Notes: generated by a model not told the origin, from the letters alone. DNA of 23,498 nucleotides from JBCCGE01 sp039029455 (GCA_039029455.1 JBCCGE010000048.1:1-23498), one strand, 5' to 3'; shown: positions 1 through 8,907, numbered from the stretch's first letter. Made by a program: numbers and translations.

Positions 1-38
1 GCAGTTTTTGACCGATCGGCGGAAAGTTTTGCAATCAT
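1..38 (-). CDS. Possible 5' end of a leftward gene, truncated by the window edge
   Basis: Read on the minus strand, a perfect AGGAGG (41-46) is followed after only two bases by an ATG at 38, and after six bases by an in-frame-shifted TTG at 34. Both frames stay open to the window edge. From the ATG the protein would begin M-I-A-K-L-S-A-D-R. The spacing favours the TTG, while codon preference favours the ATG. An AT-rich stretch with a TATAAA-like element lies just upstream (about 48-60). The gene would be divergent from the small protein at 86. Only about a dozen codons are visible, so no function can be assigned. Confidence 0.35.
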   Translation of the reverse strand, partial: MIAKLSADRSKT

Positions 39-85
39 ATCCTCCTGTTTTATAAGATAAACCCAGTGAGAATCGGAGAGTACGG

Positions 86-343
86 ATGATAAACATACAA
101 CTACAGCTGCTGCAGACGCTGGCGCAATCGGAATGGCAAACGACCAGTCAAATAGCAGAGCAAACCAAAATACAAAAACAGGCCGCCGCTAGTGCGTTGA
201 GTGGATTGAGTGAAAGCGGTATGGTTGAACTGCGTGAGACTGCACGATCAAGTCTTTCCGGGTTTTCGTCCGTAGAGTGGCGAAGCCGAAAAGGCTCACT
301 TGATAATTATCTCCAGCAATTCGTTCCTCAGTACAATACCTGA
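86..343 (+). CDS. Small winged-helix-like DNA-binding protein
   Basis: This is an 85-residue protein of unknown name. Residues about 5-55 read as a winged helix-turn-helix: a first helix (LQLLQTLA), then T-S-Q-I-A-E-Q-T and a recognition-helix-like stretch Q-A-A-A-S-A-L-S-G-L, followed by a turn E-S-G-M-V and a wing-like segment. This is the pattern of MarR/Lrp-type folds, but there is no effector or dimer domain. The C-terminal 30 residues are polar and unrecognised. The start is supported by GGAG at 75-78, seven bases before the ATG. The gene ends 23 bases before a strong hairpin terminator and converges with the minus-strand membrane protein. The HTH reading rests on the residue pattern alone. 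Confidence 0.6.
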   Translation: MINIQLQLLQTLAQSEWQTTSQIAEQTKIQKQAAASALSGLSESGMVELRETARSSLSGFSSVEWRSRKGSLDNYLQQFVPQYNT

Positions 344-366
344 CGGACACTAACGTGCAGCTCATT

Positions 367-393
367 AAAAACGCGGCCTCTGCCGCGTTTTTT
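367..393. terminator. Bidirectional Rho-independent terminator
   Basis: A perfect 11-bp stem (367-377 with 382-392) has a CTCT loop, a GC-rich core, five A on the left and a T run (388-393) on the right. It can therefore work in both directions. It sits between two convergent genes, the small HTH protein and the membrane protein whose stop is at 399. Confidence 0.9.
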
Positions 394-398
394 GTTGC

Positions 399-2606
399 CT
401 ATCCGTCACTGCTGTCATCAGGCTTGTCCTCTTTCTTTTGTTGCGGCAGTCGATTCAGCGCCATCGGGATAAATTTGATTTGTTCTGCATTTCCATCCAG
501 AAGGTGGTCAACATTTTCTATCATCTGAGGCGTAATCATATTTGCGTTCTTCTCACGCTCCGCCCGAAATCTGTTTGCCAGCGTGCGCCAGTCAGAGTTG
601 CCAACGGGTTTTGTTTCGCTTGCATCATTCTCAAAAACGTTCCATCGGAGCATTGCCACGTTATAGATCGAAATCGGATTGTTGCGTCCGTAAGTTAATG
701 TGGTTTCCGCCATTTTCAAGGCTTCAACCGGTTTGTTATCTGTCCATAGTCGCTGCGTCAGATGCTGGTGTACATTGGTGATGATCTGCCGGTTTGTAAT
801 CGCCGTGGGCTGTGTCGCTGCAAACCTCAGCAACTCAGCGGCTTTTTCCAGATCACCGTTATAGTAGGCGTTCATGCCTTTCGCCTGAGCCTGAGCGCGA
901 AGCGCCTTGGCTTCGTGTTTGCGGCCTTTGAACTTCTCGACATACATATCGGAAATCATCATCGCGTGATCAATTCTCCGAAGGTTCAGCGCGAGATTGG
1001 TAACAGCGATAAATCGCCAGGGTTCCTCCAGGTCCGCAATCTCGGGCGCGAAATGCATTTCGGGAAGCGTCTCTGCAAGTTCGGTTCGCGCGTATACGGC
1101 GCCAGCTCGTCCGTAAAATACAAGCTTCCAGTCAGGAGATCGATTCAGGAAAGTCAGCCCATGCTGAAGCTTGTGGTTGAGGTACCACACATCGCAGTTT
1201 AATCGGCCGACCAGTTCCGGAAGGTTGCGATTGGCCAAAAAGTCCACCCACGCGCTGTACCAGCTGGCGTAAGGGAAGTATCTGGGGTCCAGCATGACTT
1301 TCTGATTGGGCCAGAGTTTCCAGATCAGATAACCACCCCCGTCGTAGTCATTGCAGATTCGTTTGTCGGATAAGTTTGACAATATGTATTCAGCTTCGTC
1401 TACCGGATTGAGATAGGTGATGCCAAATCCGAACCAGCTGTTAACTGACGGATAGTCAAATCGATCCTTTATTCTGTAGCCGCCGGTTACGAGTATTCCG
1501 ATCAGTGCGACACTCATTACACCAAATTTCCAGCTGCGCTGTTCAGTTGCGGCCAAACGCGGCATCAGGAACAGCAGGTATTGGAAGGAAAACAGAAACA
1601 CAATGGCATAGAAATATGTCATCCGCGTGTAATGGGTGTAAAAAAACAGGAACATCCCGGTTAACAACAACAAAGTGATGTCCCACACTCGCCGGTATAA
1701 CAGGAACACAAACAATGGAATCGTTAGCGCCAACATCACATACAAGTAGATTGGGTGCCTGAGTAATCGCATTTTAGGATCGAAGACACTTTGATAAGCG
1801 GTGACAGAGGCGAAATGGCTTTCGTTGAGCGATATTGCGCCTCTCACCACCTGCAATGGGTAGTCAATGCCATACGGGGTTATAAGCAAAGCTATGGATG
1901 TCGCAATGGCCGCATAACCGGCGTGCTTCATTTGCTGGGTGGTCAAGCGAAGCGGAGACTTGAGAACAAAATTCAGGATTTCTCCGATTCCAACACAAGT
2001 CAGAAAAGCCATTCCGATTACCCATCCCCCGTGGGTGTTGATCCAGATCAAAATAATCAGGGGGAACAGATAAATCTGTTTCCAGCCCTGATGGGGATCC
2101 GCTTTAAGCCAAAAGTAGTTCGCCGTGATGAAAGACATCAGCAGGAAAGAAAACATTTCGGGTTTAAGCAATCCTCCGGTGACAAAAGAGGCAAGATAGC
2201 AAAGCATGAACGCAAGCCAGATCATTACGTTATGTTCGCCATACACGTTTCTAGCCAACCACCAGACCAGAAAACCAGGTGCAATCATGAAGGCGTAGCG
2301 CAGTGCGAAAAGCCCCGCAAGTCCGGTGGCCTCATAAACCAGGTACATGGTAATTTCGGCGACCCAGGCGCAGTAGATCTTGATGTTGCTCGCGGATGTC
2401 CATGAGTAGATGGAGTGGTCGGGTATCAGGGTTCCGTTCTCCAGCATGTACTTTCCGTAAGCCATCTGCCACCACATATCGCCGTCGGCATTCGGACCCG
2501 ATCCCAGAAAGGCGATGAGCGCTAATGCTGCCAGCAAGGCCACAAGATGGAGTACTGGGATGGGTGCAGGAACAGGGCGTGTGCTGGATTGGTCTGGATT
2601 ATTCAC
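399..2606 (-). CDS. Polytopic membrane protein, GT-C glycosyltransferase-like, with soluble helical C-terminus
   Basis: The product has 735 residues and a GTG start at 2606. After a proline-rich N-terminus, the first ~375 residues hold about nine to eleven hydrophobic segments. Just after the first one is D41-G-D43-M-W45-W46, followed by G-x-x-I-L-E/N-G-type residues and D-H-S-I-Y-S-W-T (63-70). This resembles the acidic first periplasmic loop of GT-C lipid-linked sugar transferases. W-I-N-T-H-G-G-W (188-195) and the G-G-G-Y-L-I-W stretch (423-429), followed by a conserved-looking D-P-R, also recur in large uncharacterised membrane proteins of this type. The last ~180 residues look like TPR-like helices in a soluble domain. 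No ribosome binding site is obvious. Transfer of a sugar or other polyprenyl-linked donor in the envelope is inference; neither substrate nor name is recognised. Confidence 0.75.
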   Translation of the reverse strand: MNNPDQSSTRPVPAPIPVLHLVALLAALALIAFLGSGPNADGDMWWQMAYGKYMLENGTLIPDHSIYSWTSASNIKIYCAWVAEITMYLVYEATGLAGLFALRYAFMIAPGFLVWWLARNVYGEHNVMIWLAFMLCYLASFVTGGLLKPEMFSFLLMSFITANYFWLKADPHQGWKQIYLFPLIILIWINTHGGWVIGMAFLTCVGIGEILNFVLKSPLRLTTQQMKHAGYAAIATSIALLITPYGIDYPLQVVRGAISLNESHFASVTAYQSVFDPKMRLLRHPIYLYVMLALTIPLFVFLLYRRVWDITLLLLTGMFLFFYTHYTRMTYFYAIVFLFSFQYLLFLMPRLAATEQRSWKFGVMSVALIGILVTGGYRIKDRFDYPSVNSWFGFGITYLNPVDEAEYILSNLSDKRICNDYDGGGYLIWKLWPNQKVMLDPRYFPYASWYSAWVDFLANRNLPELVGRLNCDVWYLNHKLQHGLTFLNRSPDWKLVFYGRAGAVYARTELAETLPEMHFAPEIADLEEPWRFIAVTNLALNLRRIDHAMMISDMYVEKFKGRKHEAKALRAQAQAKGMNAYYNGDLEKAAELLRFAATQPTAITNRQIITNVHQHLTQRLWTDNKPVEALKMAETTLTYGRNNPISIYNVAMLRWNVFENDASETKPVGNSDWRTLANRFRAEREKNANMITPQMIENVDHLLDGNAEQIKFIPMALNRLPQQKKEDKPDDSSDG

Positions 2607-2724
2607 GGTTGCGTTATGATCTGCGTGAGAGATTAATATCCGGTAATTAGAATGGCGACGTCTTCAAGGAACATTCATTTTTGCCGACAGTCGAACCCCC
2701 GTGAATTCTACGCAACTGAATACA

Positions 2725-5610
2725 ATGAATAAACTTAAATTGCTGAATGCCGGCGTGATAACTCTGTTTATTGCAGCGGTAGCGGCCGCGGGTACTGTGA
2801 TCGCCGCAGAGCATCCACTAAAAAGTTCAACTGATGACAAAGATTACCGTTACTTTGAGCTGGACAACAGTTTGCGCGTGCTGATCGTATCCGATCCTGA
2901 AAGTGACAGGGCGGGTGCGTCTCTGGATGTTCATGTTGGCAACGGCAGCGACCCGGAAGGCTGGCAGGGGCTCGCACATTTCCTTGAGCATATGCTGTTT
3001 CTCGGTACCGGAAAGTATCCCGAAGCCGGTGAGTATCAGAAGTACATCAACGCCCATGGCGGCAGCAACAATGCGTATACATCCTTTGATCACACCAACT
3101 ACTTCTTCAGTATAAACCCCGCACAGCTTGAGCCTGCGCTGGATCGATTTTCGCGGTTTTTTATCGATCCGACATTTGATGCGGTATATGTCGATCGCGA
3201 GCGGGCGGTCGTTCATTCGGAATATCAGGCACGGCGCAAAGATGAAGGGCGACGAATCTGGGCGGCGTCAAAAGCGCTTGTGAATCCGGAACATCCGTCT
3301 TCACGGTTCGCCGTGGGTTCGCTCGAAACGTTGCGGGATCGTGATGAGGCGAGTGTTCGGGAAAAACTGATAGAGTTTTACAATGAATATTACTCTGCCA
3401 ATCTGATGACGCTAGCTGTGGTGGGCCAGGCTTCTCTGGATGATCTGGAGGCAATGGTACGTGAAAAATTTTCCGATATTTCCAACAAAGACACGCCGCA
3501 ACCGACGTTTACGCAGTCATATATCGACAGCTCAAGCGGTCCGGTGTTGCTGCAGATCGAACCTGAACAAAAAGTGCAGCGACTGGTTTACCAATTTCCG
3601 ATTCCCAGCACTGAGTCACAATACCGCAGCAAGCCCGTCAGCTATCTTTCCAGCCTGATTGGGCACGAGGGTCCCGGTTCACTCCTCGACCAGTTGAAAA
3701 AGAGAGGCATCGCAGACGGTTTGAGTGCCGGTCTGGGCTTTATGGATAATGTTCACGGTTCGTTTCAGATTTCAATCGCACTGACCGATAAAGGGATCGG
3801 AAAGGTGAATGAGATTTCCAGACTAGTGTTTGAAAATCTCGATCTGATTCGAAACCACGGCGTTGAGAAGTGGCGGTTTGAGGAAGACCGAAAGCTTTCC
3901 GAACTGGCTTTCCAGTTTGCCGAAGAAGTTGATGCCGGTCGGCTGGCCCAGTCATTATCGTCCCGAATGCATCGGTACGATCCGGTCGATGTGCTGCGTG
4001 GCCCCTATCTGCTGGAAGAGTTTGGAGAGCAGCAAATTCGGGACATTCTAAAATTACTGACCGCGGATCAGGTCAGAATCACGCTGGTGGCGCCGTTGCC
4101 TGAACTGGACGCTGAAGTTGAACCATTTTATGAGGTCCGGTATGCCGTTGAACCAATAGATGCAGAGCGAATTAATCAATGGTCTGAAGCGAAATGGACC
4201 GTCGACTCTGAACTCGCCTTGCCGGAGCCCAATATTTTTGTGCCTGAGAGAACTGAGTTACAAGCCGATCTCAATAAGGGCGACGCCAAGCCGCGGCGAT
4301 TGACTGACAGCGTGCCGGAAGACGTGCAGGCATTTCACAAAACCGATCAGTCTTTTAAAGCGCCGAGAGCGGGTGTTTTTTTCAGTATCCAAAGTCCGGC
4401 AGCTTCCAGCTCGGCTGAGAATCTGGTGATGTCGGAATTATTCGTTCGACTGGTAAACGACCAGCTCAACGCGAGTGTATATCCTGCATATCTCGCGGGC
4501 CTGAGTTTTGAACTGTATCGACATCAGCGGGGGTACACAGTTCGCATACAAGGCTATGAGGATAAACAGTCTGTTCTGCTTGAAAAAATTCTTGGCGCGC
4601 TCAGCGAGCCGGCGCTGAAACCCGAGAGACTCGAGATCATCAAGCAGGAGCTTGCCCGGGAATGGCGCAATGTAAGTAAACAGTCACCGTCCCGGCAAAC
4701 AATTCATGAAATGTATCGGTTGCTGATTCATCCTTACTGGTCAGAAGATGAGCGGCTTGCAGAGCTCGATGGTGTTACTGTCGCCAAACTGAGTGATTTT
4801 GTTCGAGAGTTTCATCGCAAGGTTGCAATCCAGATGCTGTTTCACGGTGATATTTCGAGATCCAGAGCAGCCGAGTTCGCCTCGTTGGTGATTGATGCGT
4901 TTCCTCAGGCGGAGTTGATCGCGAATGTTGAGCAAAACGCTATACGAAACATTGGCTCAGGAAATACTCTGGTGCGAACGATGGACATTGATCATTCGGA
5001 CAGCGCACTTGCGGTCTACTTTCAGGGTCAGAACCGATCATTGGAAGAACGGGCAAGGATGGCGCTGCTGATTCAGATGCTGGAGTCACCGTATTACTTC
5101 AATTTGCGAACCACGGAACGCGTTGGCTATCTTGTATACGCGACGTCACTGAATGTGAATCGTATTCCGGGTCTTCTACTTTCAGTGCAAAGCCCGAGTC
5201 ACAGCCCACAGGATATCGACGAGCTCAATGAATTATTTCTGCAGGCGGTGAACGGCTTGAGCGAATTTAATGATGCGGAAAAATTTGAATCAATACGCGA
5301 TGGTCTGGTTGAACGACTGTCGTCAAAAGACAAACAGCTCTCTGATCGAACTCGGCGTTACTGGCGCGAGATTGATCTCGACGAATTTTCGTTTGATTCA
5401 AGAGATCAGCTGATCGGGGCGATTGAAAGTCTCACTCTTGATGATATGAAGTCATATTTTCGACAACGGATTCTCGATAGCCCGGCATCGCTCATCGTGC
5501 AAAGCCCCGCTGACGGGACGGCTAAAGTCAGCGAGGATGATGCGATCGAGCTGAAGAGTTTTGATGCTGTTCGAGAAGTACTCGATCGGTTTTTCCCTGT
5601 TGCCTCCTAG
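2725..5610 (+). CDS. Exported M16 metalloprotease, pitrilysin (protease III)-like
   Basis: This is a zinc peptidase of the insulinase/pitrilysin family. The inverted zinc motif H-F-L-E-H lies 93-97 residues from the upstream GTG (2701), or 85-89 from the ATG used here. The distal glutamates are in E-R-A-V-V-H-S-E about 70-77 residues later. With 969 residues from the GTG, it matches E. coli PtrA (about 960), with the two halves typical of pitrilysins. The conserved R-x-x-E-R-V-G-Y-L-V segment near 5107-5136 fits the C-terminal half. A signal peptide follows the ATG at 2725: M-N-K-L-K, then a hydrophobic core and an A-A cleavage region. That is why ATG 2725 is preferred over GTG 2701, although neither has a clear ribosome binding site. 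It is probably periplasmic and degrades small peptides. It is divergent from the membrane protein and followed by pncC after 10 bases. Confidence 0.9.
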   Translation: MNKLKLLNAGVITLFIAAVAAAGTVIAAEHPLKSSTDDKDYRYFELDNSLRVLIVSDPESDRAGASLDVHVGNGSDPEGWQGLAHFLEHMLFLGTGKYPEAGEYQKYINAHGGSNNAYTSFDHTNYFFSINPAQLEPALDRFSRFFIDPTFDAVYVDRERAVVHSEYQARRKDEGRRIWAASKALVNPEHPSSRFAVGSLETLRDRDEASVREKLIEFYNEYYSANLMTLAVVGQASLDDLEAMVREKFSDISNKDTPQPTFTQSYIDSSSGPVLLQIEPEQKVQRLVYQFPIPSTESQYRSKPVSYLSSLIGHEGPGSLLDQLKKRGIADGLSAGLGFMDNVHGSFQISIALTDKGIGKVNEISRLVFENLDLIRNHGVEKWRFEEDRKLSELAFQFAEEVDAGRLAQSLSSRMHRYDPVDVLRGPYLLEEFGEQQIRDILKLLTADQVRITLVAPLPELDAEVEPFYEVRYAVEPIDAERINQWSEAKWTVDSELALPEPNIFVPERTELQADLNKGDAKPRRLTDSVPEDVQAFHKTDQSFKAPRAGVFFSIQSPAASSSAENLVMSELFVRLVNDQLNASVYPAYLAGLSFELYRHQRGYTVRIQGYEDKQSVLLEKILGALSEPALKPERLEIIKQELAREWRNVSKQSPSRQTIHEMYRLLIHPYWSEDERLAELDGVTVAKLSDFVREFHRKVAIQMLFHGDISRSRAAEFASLVIDAFPQAELIANVEQNAIRNIGSGNTLVRTMDIDHSDSALAVYFQGQNRSLEERARMALLIQMLESPYYFNLRTTERVGYLVYATSLNVNRIPGLLLSVQSPSHSPQDIDELNELFLQAVNGLSEFNDAEKFESIRDGLVERLSSKDKQLSDRTRRYWREIDLDEFSFDSRDQLIGAIESLTLDDMKSYFRQRILDSPASLIVQSPADGTAKVSEDDAIELKSFDAVREVLDRFFPVAS

Positions 5611-5620
5611 TTGATTTGCG

Positions 5621-6130
5621 GTGGAGATTGCAGACACGTTGCGCAGTGCCAGTGAACTCGGAAGGGTGTTGCACGAGGCCGGGCACACGCTGGTTACTGT
5701 GGAGTCATGCACCGGGGGCGGTATTGCTTTTGCGGTGACTGCGGTAGACGGCAGTTCAAACTGGTTTGAACGTGCCTATGTCACCTACAGTAACGAGGCC
5801 AAGTCCGAAATGGTGTCAGTCGAAAGTGCACTGATCGAAAAATTCGGGGCTGTCAGCGAGCCCGTCGCCAGGGCAATGGCAGAGGGTGGACTCCGCGCGA
5901 GTGGAGCAAGCTGCGCTGTTGCCGCCACCGGCATCGCCGGCCCACAGGGCGGCACTGTAAATAAACCGGTCGGTACAGTCTGTCTGGCATGGTCAGTCCG
6001 TGGTCAGGATGATTTATTTAGTTCTAAGGTTGAAACTCGTCACTACAAAGGTGATCGTCATGCTGTGCGTGCCCGGACCGTCGACCACGCTCTAAACGGT
6101 ATGATCCATTACCTGATACACCGTCGGTAA
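5621..6130 (+). CDS. pncC: Nicotinamide-nucleotide amidohydrolase (CinA C-terminal family)
   Basis: This 169-residue protein consists only of the CinA C-terminal domain, like stand-alone E. coli PncC (165 residues). It hydrolyses NMN to nicotinate mononucleotide and ammonia, recycling NAD in the cytoplasm. The signature E-S-C-T-G-G is at residues 28-33, with the catalytic serine at 29. Y56 and K61 lie in Y-S-N-E-A-K, and the A-T-G-I-A-G-P motif is followed by a K-P-V-G-T-V strand. The start is a GTG only ten bases after the protease stop, without a clear ribosome binding site, so it may be read through translational coupling. In many relatives pncC sits beside recA; here it precedes accA instead. 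Confidence 0.93.
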   Translation: MEIADTLRSASELGRVLHEAGHTLVTVESCTGGGIAFAVTAVDGSSNWFERAYVTYSNEAKSEMVSVESALIEKFGAVSEPVARAMAEGGLRASGASCAVAATGIAGPQGGTVNKPVGTVCLAWSVRGQDDLFSSKVETRHYKGDRHAVRARTVDHALNGMIHYLIHRR

Positions 6131-6205
6131 TCACTTCGCGACGCAGAAATATAGCGTTATTTTCGAGATGAGAATACACTATGTACGAATCTACTCGACT
6201 ACTAA

Positions 6206-6229
6206 ATCCCGTGAGTTTTGGTACGGGAT
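6206..6229 (+). promoter_or_regulatory. Stem-loop in the accA leader
   Basis: A perfect 7-bp inverted repeat, ATCCCGT (6206-6212) with ACGGGAT (6223-6229), has a 10-base loop and ends 12 bases before the accA start codon. No T run follows, so it is not a terminator. It occupies the place where a ribosome binding site would be expected, and no Shine-Dalgarno sequence is visible next to the ATG. A role in translation control is possible but unproven. Confidence 0.4.
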
Positions 6230-6241
6230 ACTGTTTGACCG

Positions 6242-7192
6242 ATGCAATATCTGGAATTTGAAAAACCTATCGCCGAGCTTGAAGAGAAAATATCTGAACT
6301 GCAGCGGGTAAGTCTGAGTCAGTCGCTGGATTTGACGTCAGAGATCGATAAGCTGAAGGAGCGAAGTCAGGAATTGACGCAAGAAATTTTTGCGAAACTC
6401 GGCTCCTGGCAGATTACTCAGATTGCGCGTCATCCGTTGCGACCCTATACACTCGATTTTATCGAGCACATGGTAGACGACTTTCAGGAGTTGCACGGTG
6501 ATCGGATGTATTCCGACGATCCGGCGATCGTGGCCGGGTTGGGCTTTCTTGATGAGAGGCGAGTCGCCATCATTGGCCACCAAAAAGGCCGTGATACGCT
6601 GGAGAGAACCCGCCGAAATTTCGGAATGCCGAGACCCGAAGGCTATCGCAAGGCTCAGCGCGTGATGCAATTGGCTGAGCGATTTGGATTGCCTCTGGTA
6701 ACCCTCATCGATACGCCCGGCGCTTACCCCGGGGTGGGCGCTGAAGAGCGCGGTCAGAGTGAAGCGATCGCAAAGTCTTTGGAGGTTATGTGCGGTCTGG
6801 AAACACCGATTGTGTCCGTGGTCATCGGAGAGGGTGGTTCCGGCGGTGCGCTGGCGATTGGCGTCTGTGACCGATTGTTGATGCTCGAATATTCAACCTA
6901 TTCGGTGATCTCGCCTGAAGGTTGTGCGTCAATTTTGTGGAAGAGTTCGGAAAAGGCGGCCGACGCCGCTGAAGCGATGAAAATGACGACGAAGCATCTG
7001 GCCTCTCACCAGCTTGTTGACGCTGTGATTTCTGAACCACTCGGCGGCGCGCATCGGAATCATGAAGCTGTCGCACAGTCTCTGAAAACCAGGATTACCG
7101 AAAGCCTTGACGAATTGTCTGCCCTGGATACCGATACCCTACTCAGCGATCGATATGATCGTTTGATGAAATTTGGTCGCTTTGACACCTGA
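6242..7192 (+). CDS. accA: Acetyl-CoA carboxylase carboxyltransferase subunit alpha
   Basis: AccA forms the A2D2 carboxyltransferase with AccD, moving the carboxyl group from biotin on AccB to acetyl-CoA to give malonyl-CoA for fatty acid synthesis. The 316 residues match the family (319 in E. coli). The N-terminal F-E-K-P-I-A-E-L-E helix, R-N-F-G-M-P-R-P-E-G-Y-R-K-A, D-T-P-G-A-Y-P-G and G-E-G-G-S-G-G-A-L-A-I are all present. accD is not in this window. The tilS start overlaps its 3' end. In pseudomonads accA follows dnaE; here pncC is upstream, so the block is broken on its left side. Confidence 0.97.
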   Translation: MQYLEFEKPIAELEEKISELQRVSLSQSLDLTSEIDKLKERSQELTQEIFAKLGSWQITQIARHPLRPYTLDFIEHMVDDFQELHGDRMYSDDPAIVAGLGFLDERRVAIIGHQKGRDTLERTRRNFGMPRPEGYRKAQRVMQLAERFGLPLVTLIDTPGAYPGVGAEERGQSEAIAKSLEVMCGLETPIVSVVIGEGGSGGALAIGVCDRLLMLEYSTYSVISPEGCASILWKSSEKAADAAEAMKMTTKHLASHQLVDAVISEPLGGAHRNHEAVAQSLKTRITESLDELSALDTDTLLSDRYDRLMKFGRFDT

Positions 7193-8585
7193 ACCGTTTG
7201 TACAACTTACAGCGGACAGCTTCCTGGCTGAATTTGATCGTCTGACACGGAACGAGTCTCCGAAGCGCTGTGCGGTCGCATTTAGTGGCGGCATGGACTC
7301 TGCTGTTTTGATGAGTCTTATGACCCATGTACGCCGCGAGCGTGACGTGTCGGTCAGGGCGCTCTATTTTCATCATGCGCTTCAGCACAGCACCGAGGGC
7401 TGGCCTGCACACTGTCAGGCTTATGCGGATTCGCTGCAGATACCCTTAGTGATCGGATCGGGCGAAATTAATCGCGATGATGCGGATGGGTTGGAGGCTG
7501 CTGCCAGAAAAGCGCGCTATCACTGGATCCAGCAGCAGCTATTCAAAGGCGAGTGTCTGCTGATGGCGCATCATTGTGATGACCATATTGAAACCATACT
7601 GCTGCATCTTCTGCGCGGCAGCGGAATGAGGCAGATCGCAGGTATTCCCCAGGTTCGTATTCTGGATCGCAACCAAAATAATCTGCTGATTCGACCTTTG
7701 TTACCGTTTCTTCGGGCAGAGCTTGTCCACTATGCGTCTGACAGGGACCTGAACTGGATTGAAGATCCTTCAAATTCGGATACCCGCTTTCGACGCAATG
7801 CGATTCGCCATCAACTTGCACCCGTGCTGGATCGACATTGGCCGACTTACAGAGCCGTGATTTCGTCCTTCGCTGCTTCACTTCAGGTTATGTGTGATGC
7901 GGAGGACAGTGCGGCGGTCAGACTATTGCAGACGGCGTCTGTGGAAGAGTCCAGAATCGGGTTACAGCTCTGTCCTCCCCTTGACGTAGAGACGCTACTG
8001 AATGTCTCAGACTCCCTGTTTATCCACACGATTCGCTGCTGGTTGCATCAACAGGGCATTCGGTCCCCAACGACCCGGCAGCTGAAAGAATTGCTGCGAC
8101 AACTGGAATCCGGTTTAGGAAGCGGTGTCTCGTTGCGGGTGGAACCCTACGTGTTAGGGCTTTATCGGCGAAAACTCTATCTCTACGAACCTGTGAATCG
8201 ATTGGATGCCAGTGTCCCCTGTAAACCGGAAGGACGATTAACGCTCAGTCATTCGGCATCTATCGAAATTATGTCGGTGGGCCGCCGGGGTATTTCCAAC
8301 CGGTATCTTCCGCGCGATGCCGAGTGGAAAACCTGCTGTCATTCTGCGAGTGAATACGACCGTATGGTGTTTAGTAAGAGTCTGAAGAAGCATTATCAAC
8401 GCCACGGAATTCCGCCCTGGGAAAGGCAGTCAATCCCGCGTCTTGTCGCCGATGGTCAGACCCTATGGACTCACGGTTTACCTGTTGATCCGCGGTTCAG
8501 CAGTGAAAACAGTCCCGGATGGATTCCGAAGCTAGTGGTTTCGCAGCCCGACAACTGTGGCTCGACAACCCTAGATTCTGCCTGA
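7173..8585 (+). CDS. tilS: tRNA(Ile)-lysidine synthase
   Basis: TilS ligates lysine to C34 of the CAU-anticodon isoleucine tRNA using ATP, so that it reads AUA codons. The PP-loop S-G-G-M-D-S is at residues 38-43. The H-H-C-D-D-H-I-E-T and L-L-R-G-S-G-M-R-Q-I-A-G-I motifs follow. The C-terminal TilS_C domain (about 370-455) carries K-S-L-K-K and P-P-W-E-R, and the length of 470 is normal for full-length forms. The start must be a TTG: 7173 (overlapping accA by 20 bases) or 7182. No ATG or GTG lies before the PP-loop. The overlap suggests co-transcription and coupled translation with accA. Confidence 0.93.
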   Translation: MVALTPEPFVQLTADSFLAEFDRLTRNESPKRCAVAFSGGMDSAVLMSLMTHVRRERDVSVRALYFHHALQHSTEGWPAHCQAYADSLQIPLVIGSGEINRDDADGLEAAARKARYHWIQQQLFKGECLLMAHHCDDHIETILLHLLRGSGMRQIAGIPQVRILDRNQNNLLIRPLLPFLRAELVHYASDRDLNWIEDPSNSDTRFRRNAIRHQLAPVLDRHWPTYRAVISSFAASLQVMCDAEDSAAVRLLQTASVEESRIGLQLCPPLDVETLLNVSDSLFIHTIRCWLHQQGIRSPTTRQLKELLRQLESGLGSGVSLRVEPYVLGLYRRKLYLYEPVNRLDASVPCKPEGRLTLSHSASIEIMSVGRRGISNRYLPRDAEWKTCCHSASEYDRMVFSKSLKKHYQRHGIPPWERQSIPRLVADGQTLWTHGLPVDPRFSSENSPGWIPKLVVSQPDNCGSTTLDSA

Positions 8586-8907
8586 TTCAGGCGCACTTAG
8601 GCTAAAGAAACATGTCACCGTTTTCGGCGGACACCGTTGTCGTAGGTTTAACTTCATATAATGGGTTCCAAGAGTCAAATTGTGCCGAGTTTTCATTGTG
8701 ATCAAATCTCTTGTTTGCTACCATAACTTCCCGTCCGGAAGGCATGCTTCACAATGTCTTCTCAAGTGGTTTTACACCTTGTTGATTCGAACCCGGCACG
8801 ATTGAATCTTCTCGTGCAATGGTCGCTCGATAGAGAGCGAATGTTCCCGTCAGAAAGGCGAACCAGTCAAAACCGGCTGTTTTTCAGGCCAGACTAGCTG
8901 ACTTTGT
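8586..8907 (+). promoter_or_regulatory. 322-base leader upstream of pyrG with promoter-like elements
   Basis: This is the only gene-free stretch above 300 bases. A candidate sigma-70 promoter is TTGTGA (8696-8701) with a 17-base spacer and TACCAT (8719-8724), four of six matches at each box. A perfect TATAAT at 8657-8662 has no good -35 partner; TTGTCG at 8637 is only 14 bases away. A 47-codon open frame (8754-8897) lies between the candidate promoter and pyrG and is listed separately. The remainder shows no strong hairpin or T run. The -10/-35 calls are by eye. Confidence 0.35.
8754..8897 (+). CDS. Doubtful 47-codon ORF in the pyrG leader
   Basis: An ATG-started frame of 47 codons ends 10 bases before the pyrG start. 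Its opening, V-L-H-L-V-D-S-N-P-A-R-L-N-L-L, resembles the first strand and helix of a response-regulator receiver domain. The remainder is polar and unrecognised. GGAAGG lies about 14 bases upstream, too far for a good ribosome binding site. It could be a leader peptide, a gene remnant or chance. Confidence 0.2.
   Translation: MSSQVVLHLVDSNPARLNLLVQWSLDRERMFPSERRTSQNRLFFRPD

Noticed and set aside
1791..2405. 204-residue open frame opposite the membrane protein gene
   Set aside because: The minus-strand gene has clear membrane segments and motifs; this frame has none.
8580..8592. Perfect palindrome GCCTGATTCAGGC across the tilS stop codon
   Set aside because: It is short, and without a T run or loop space it cannot be a terminator; chance is likely.
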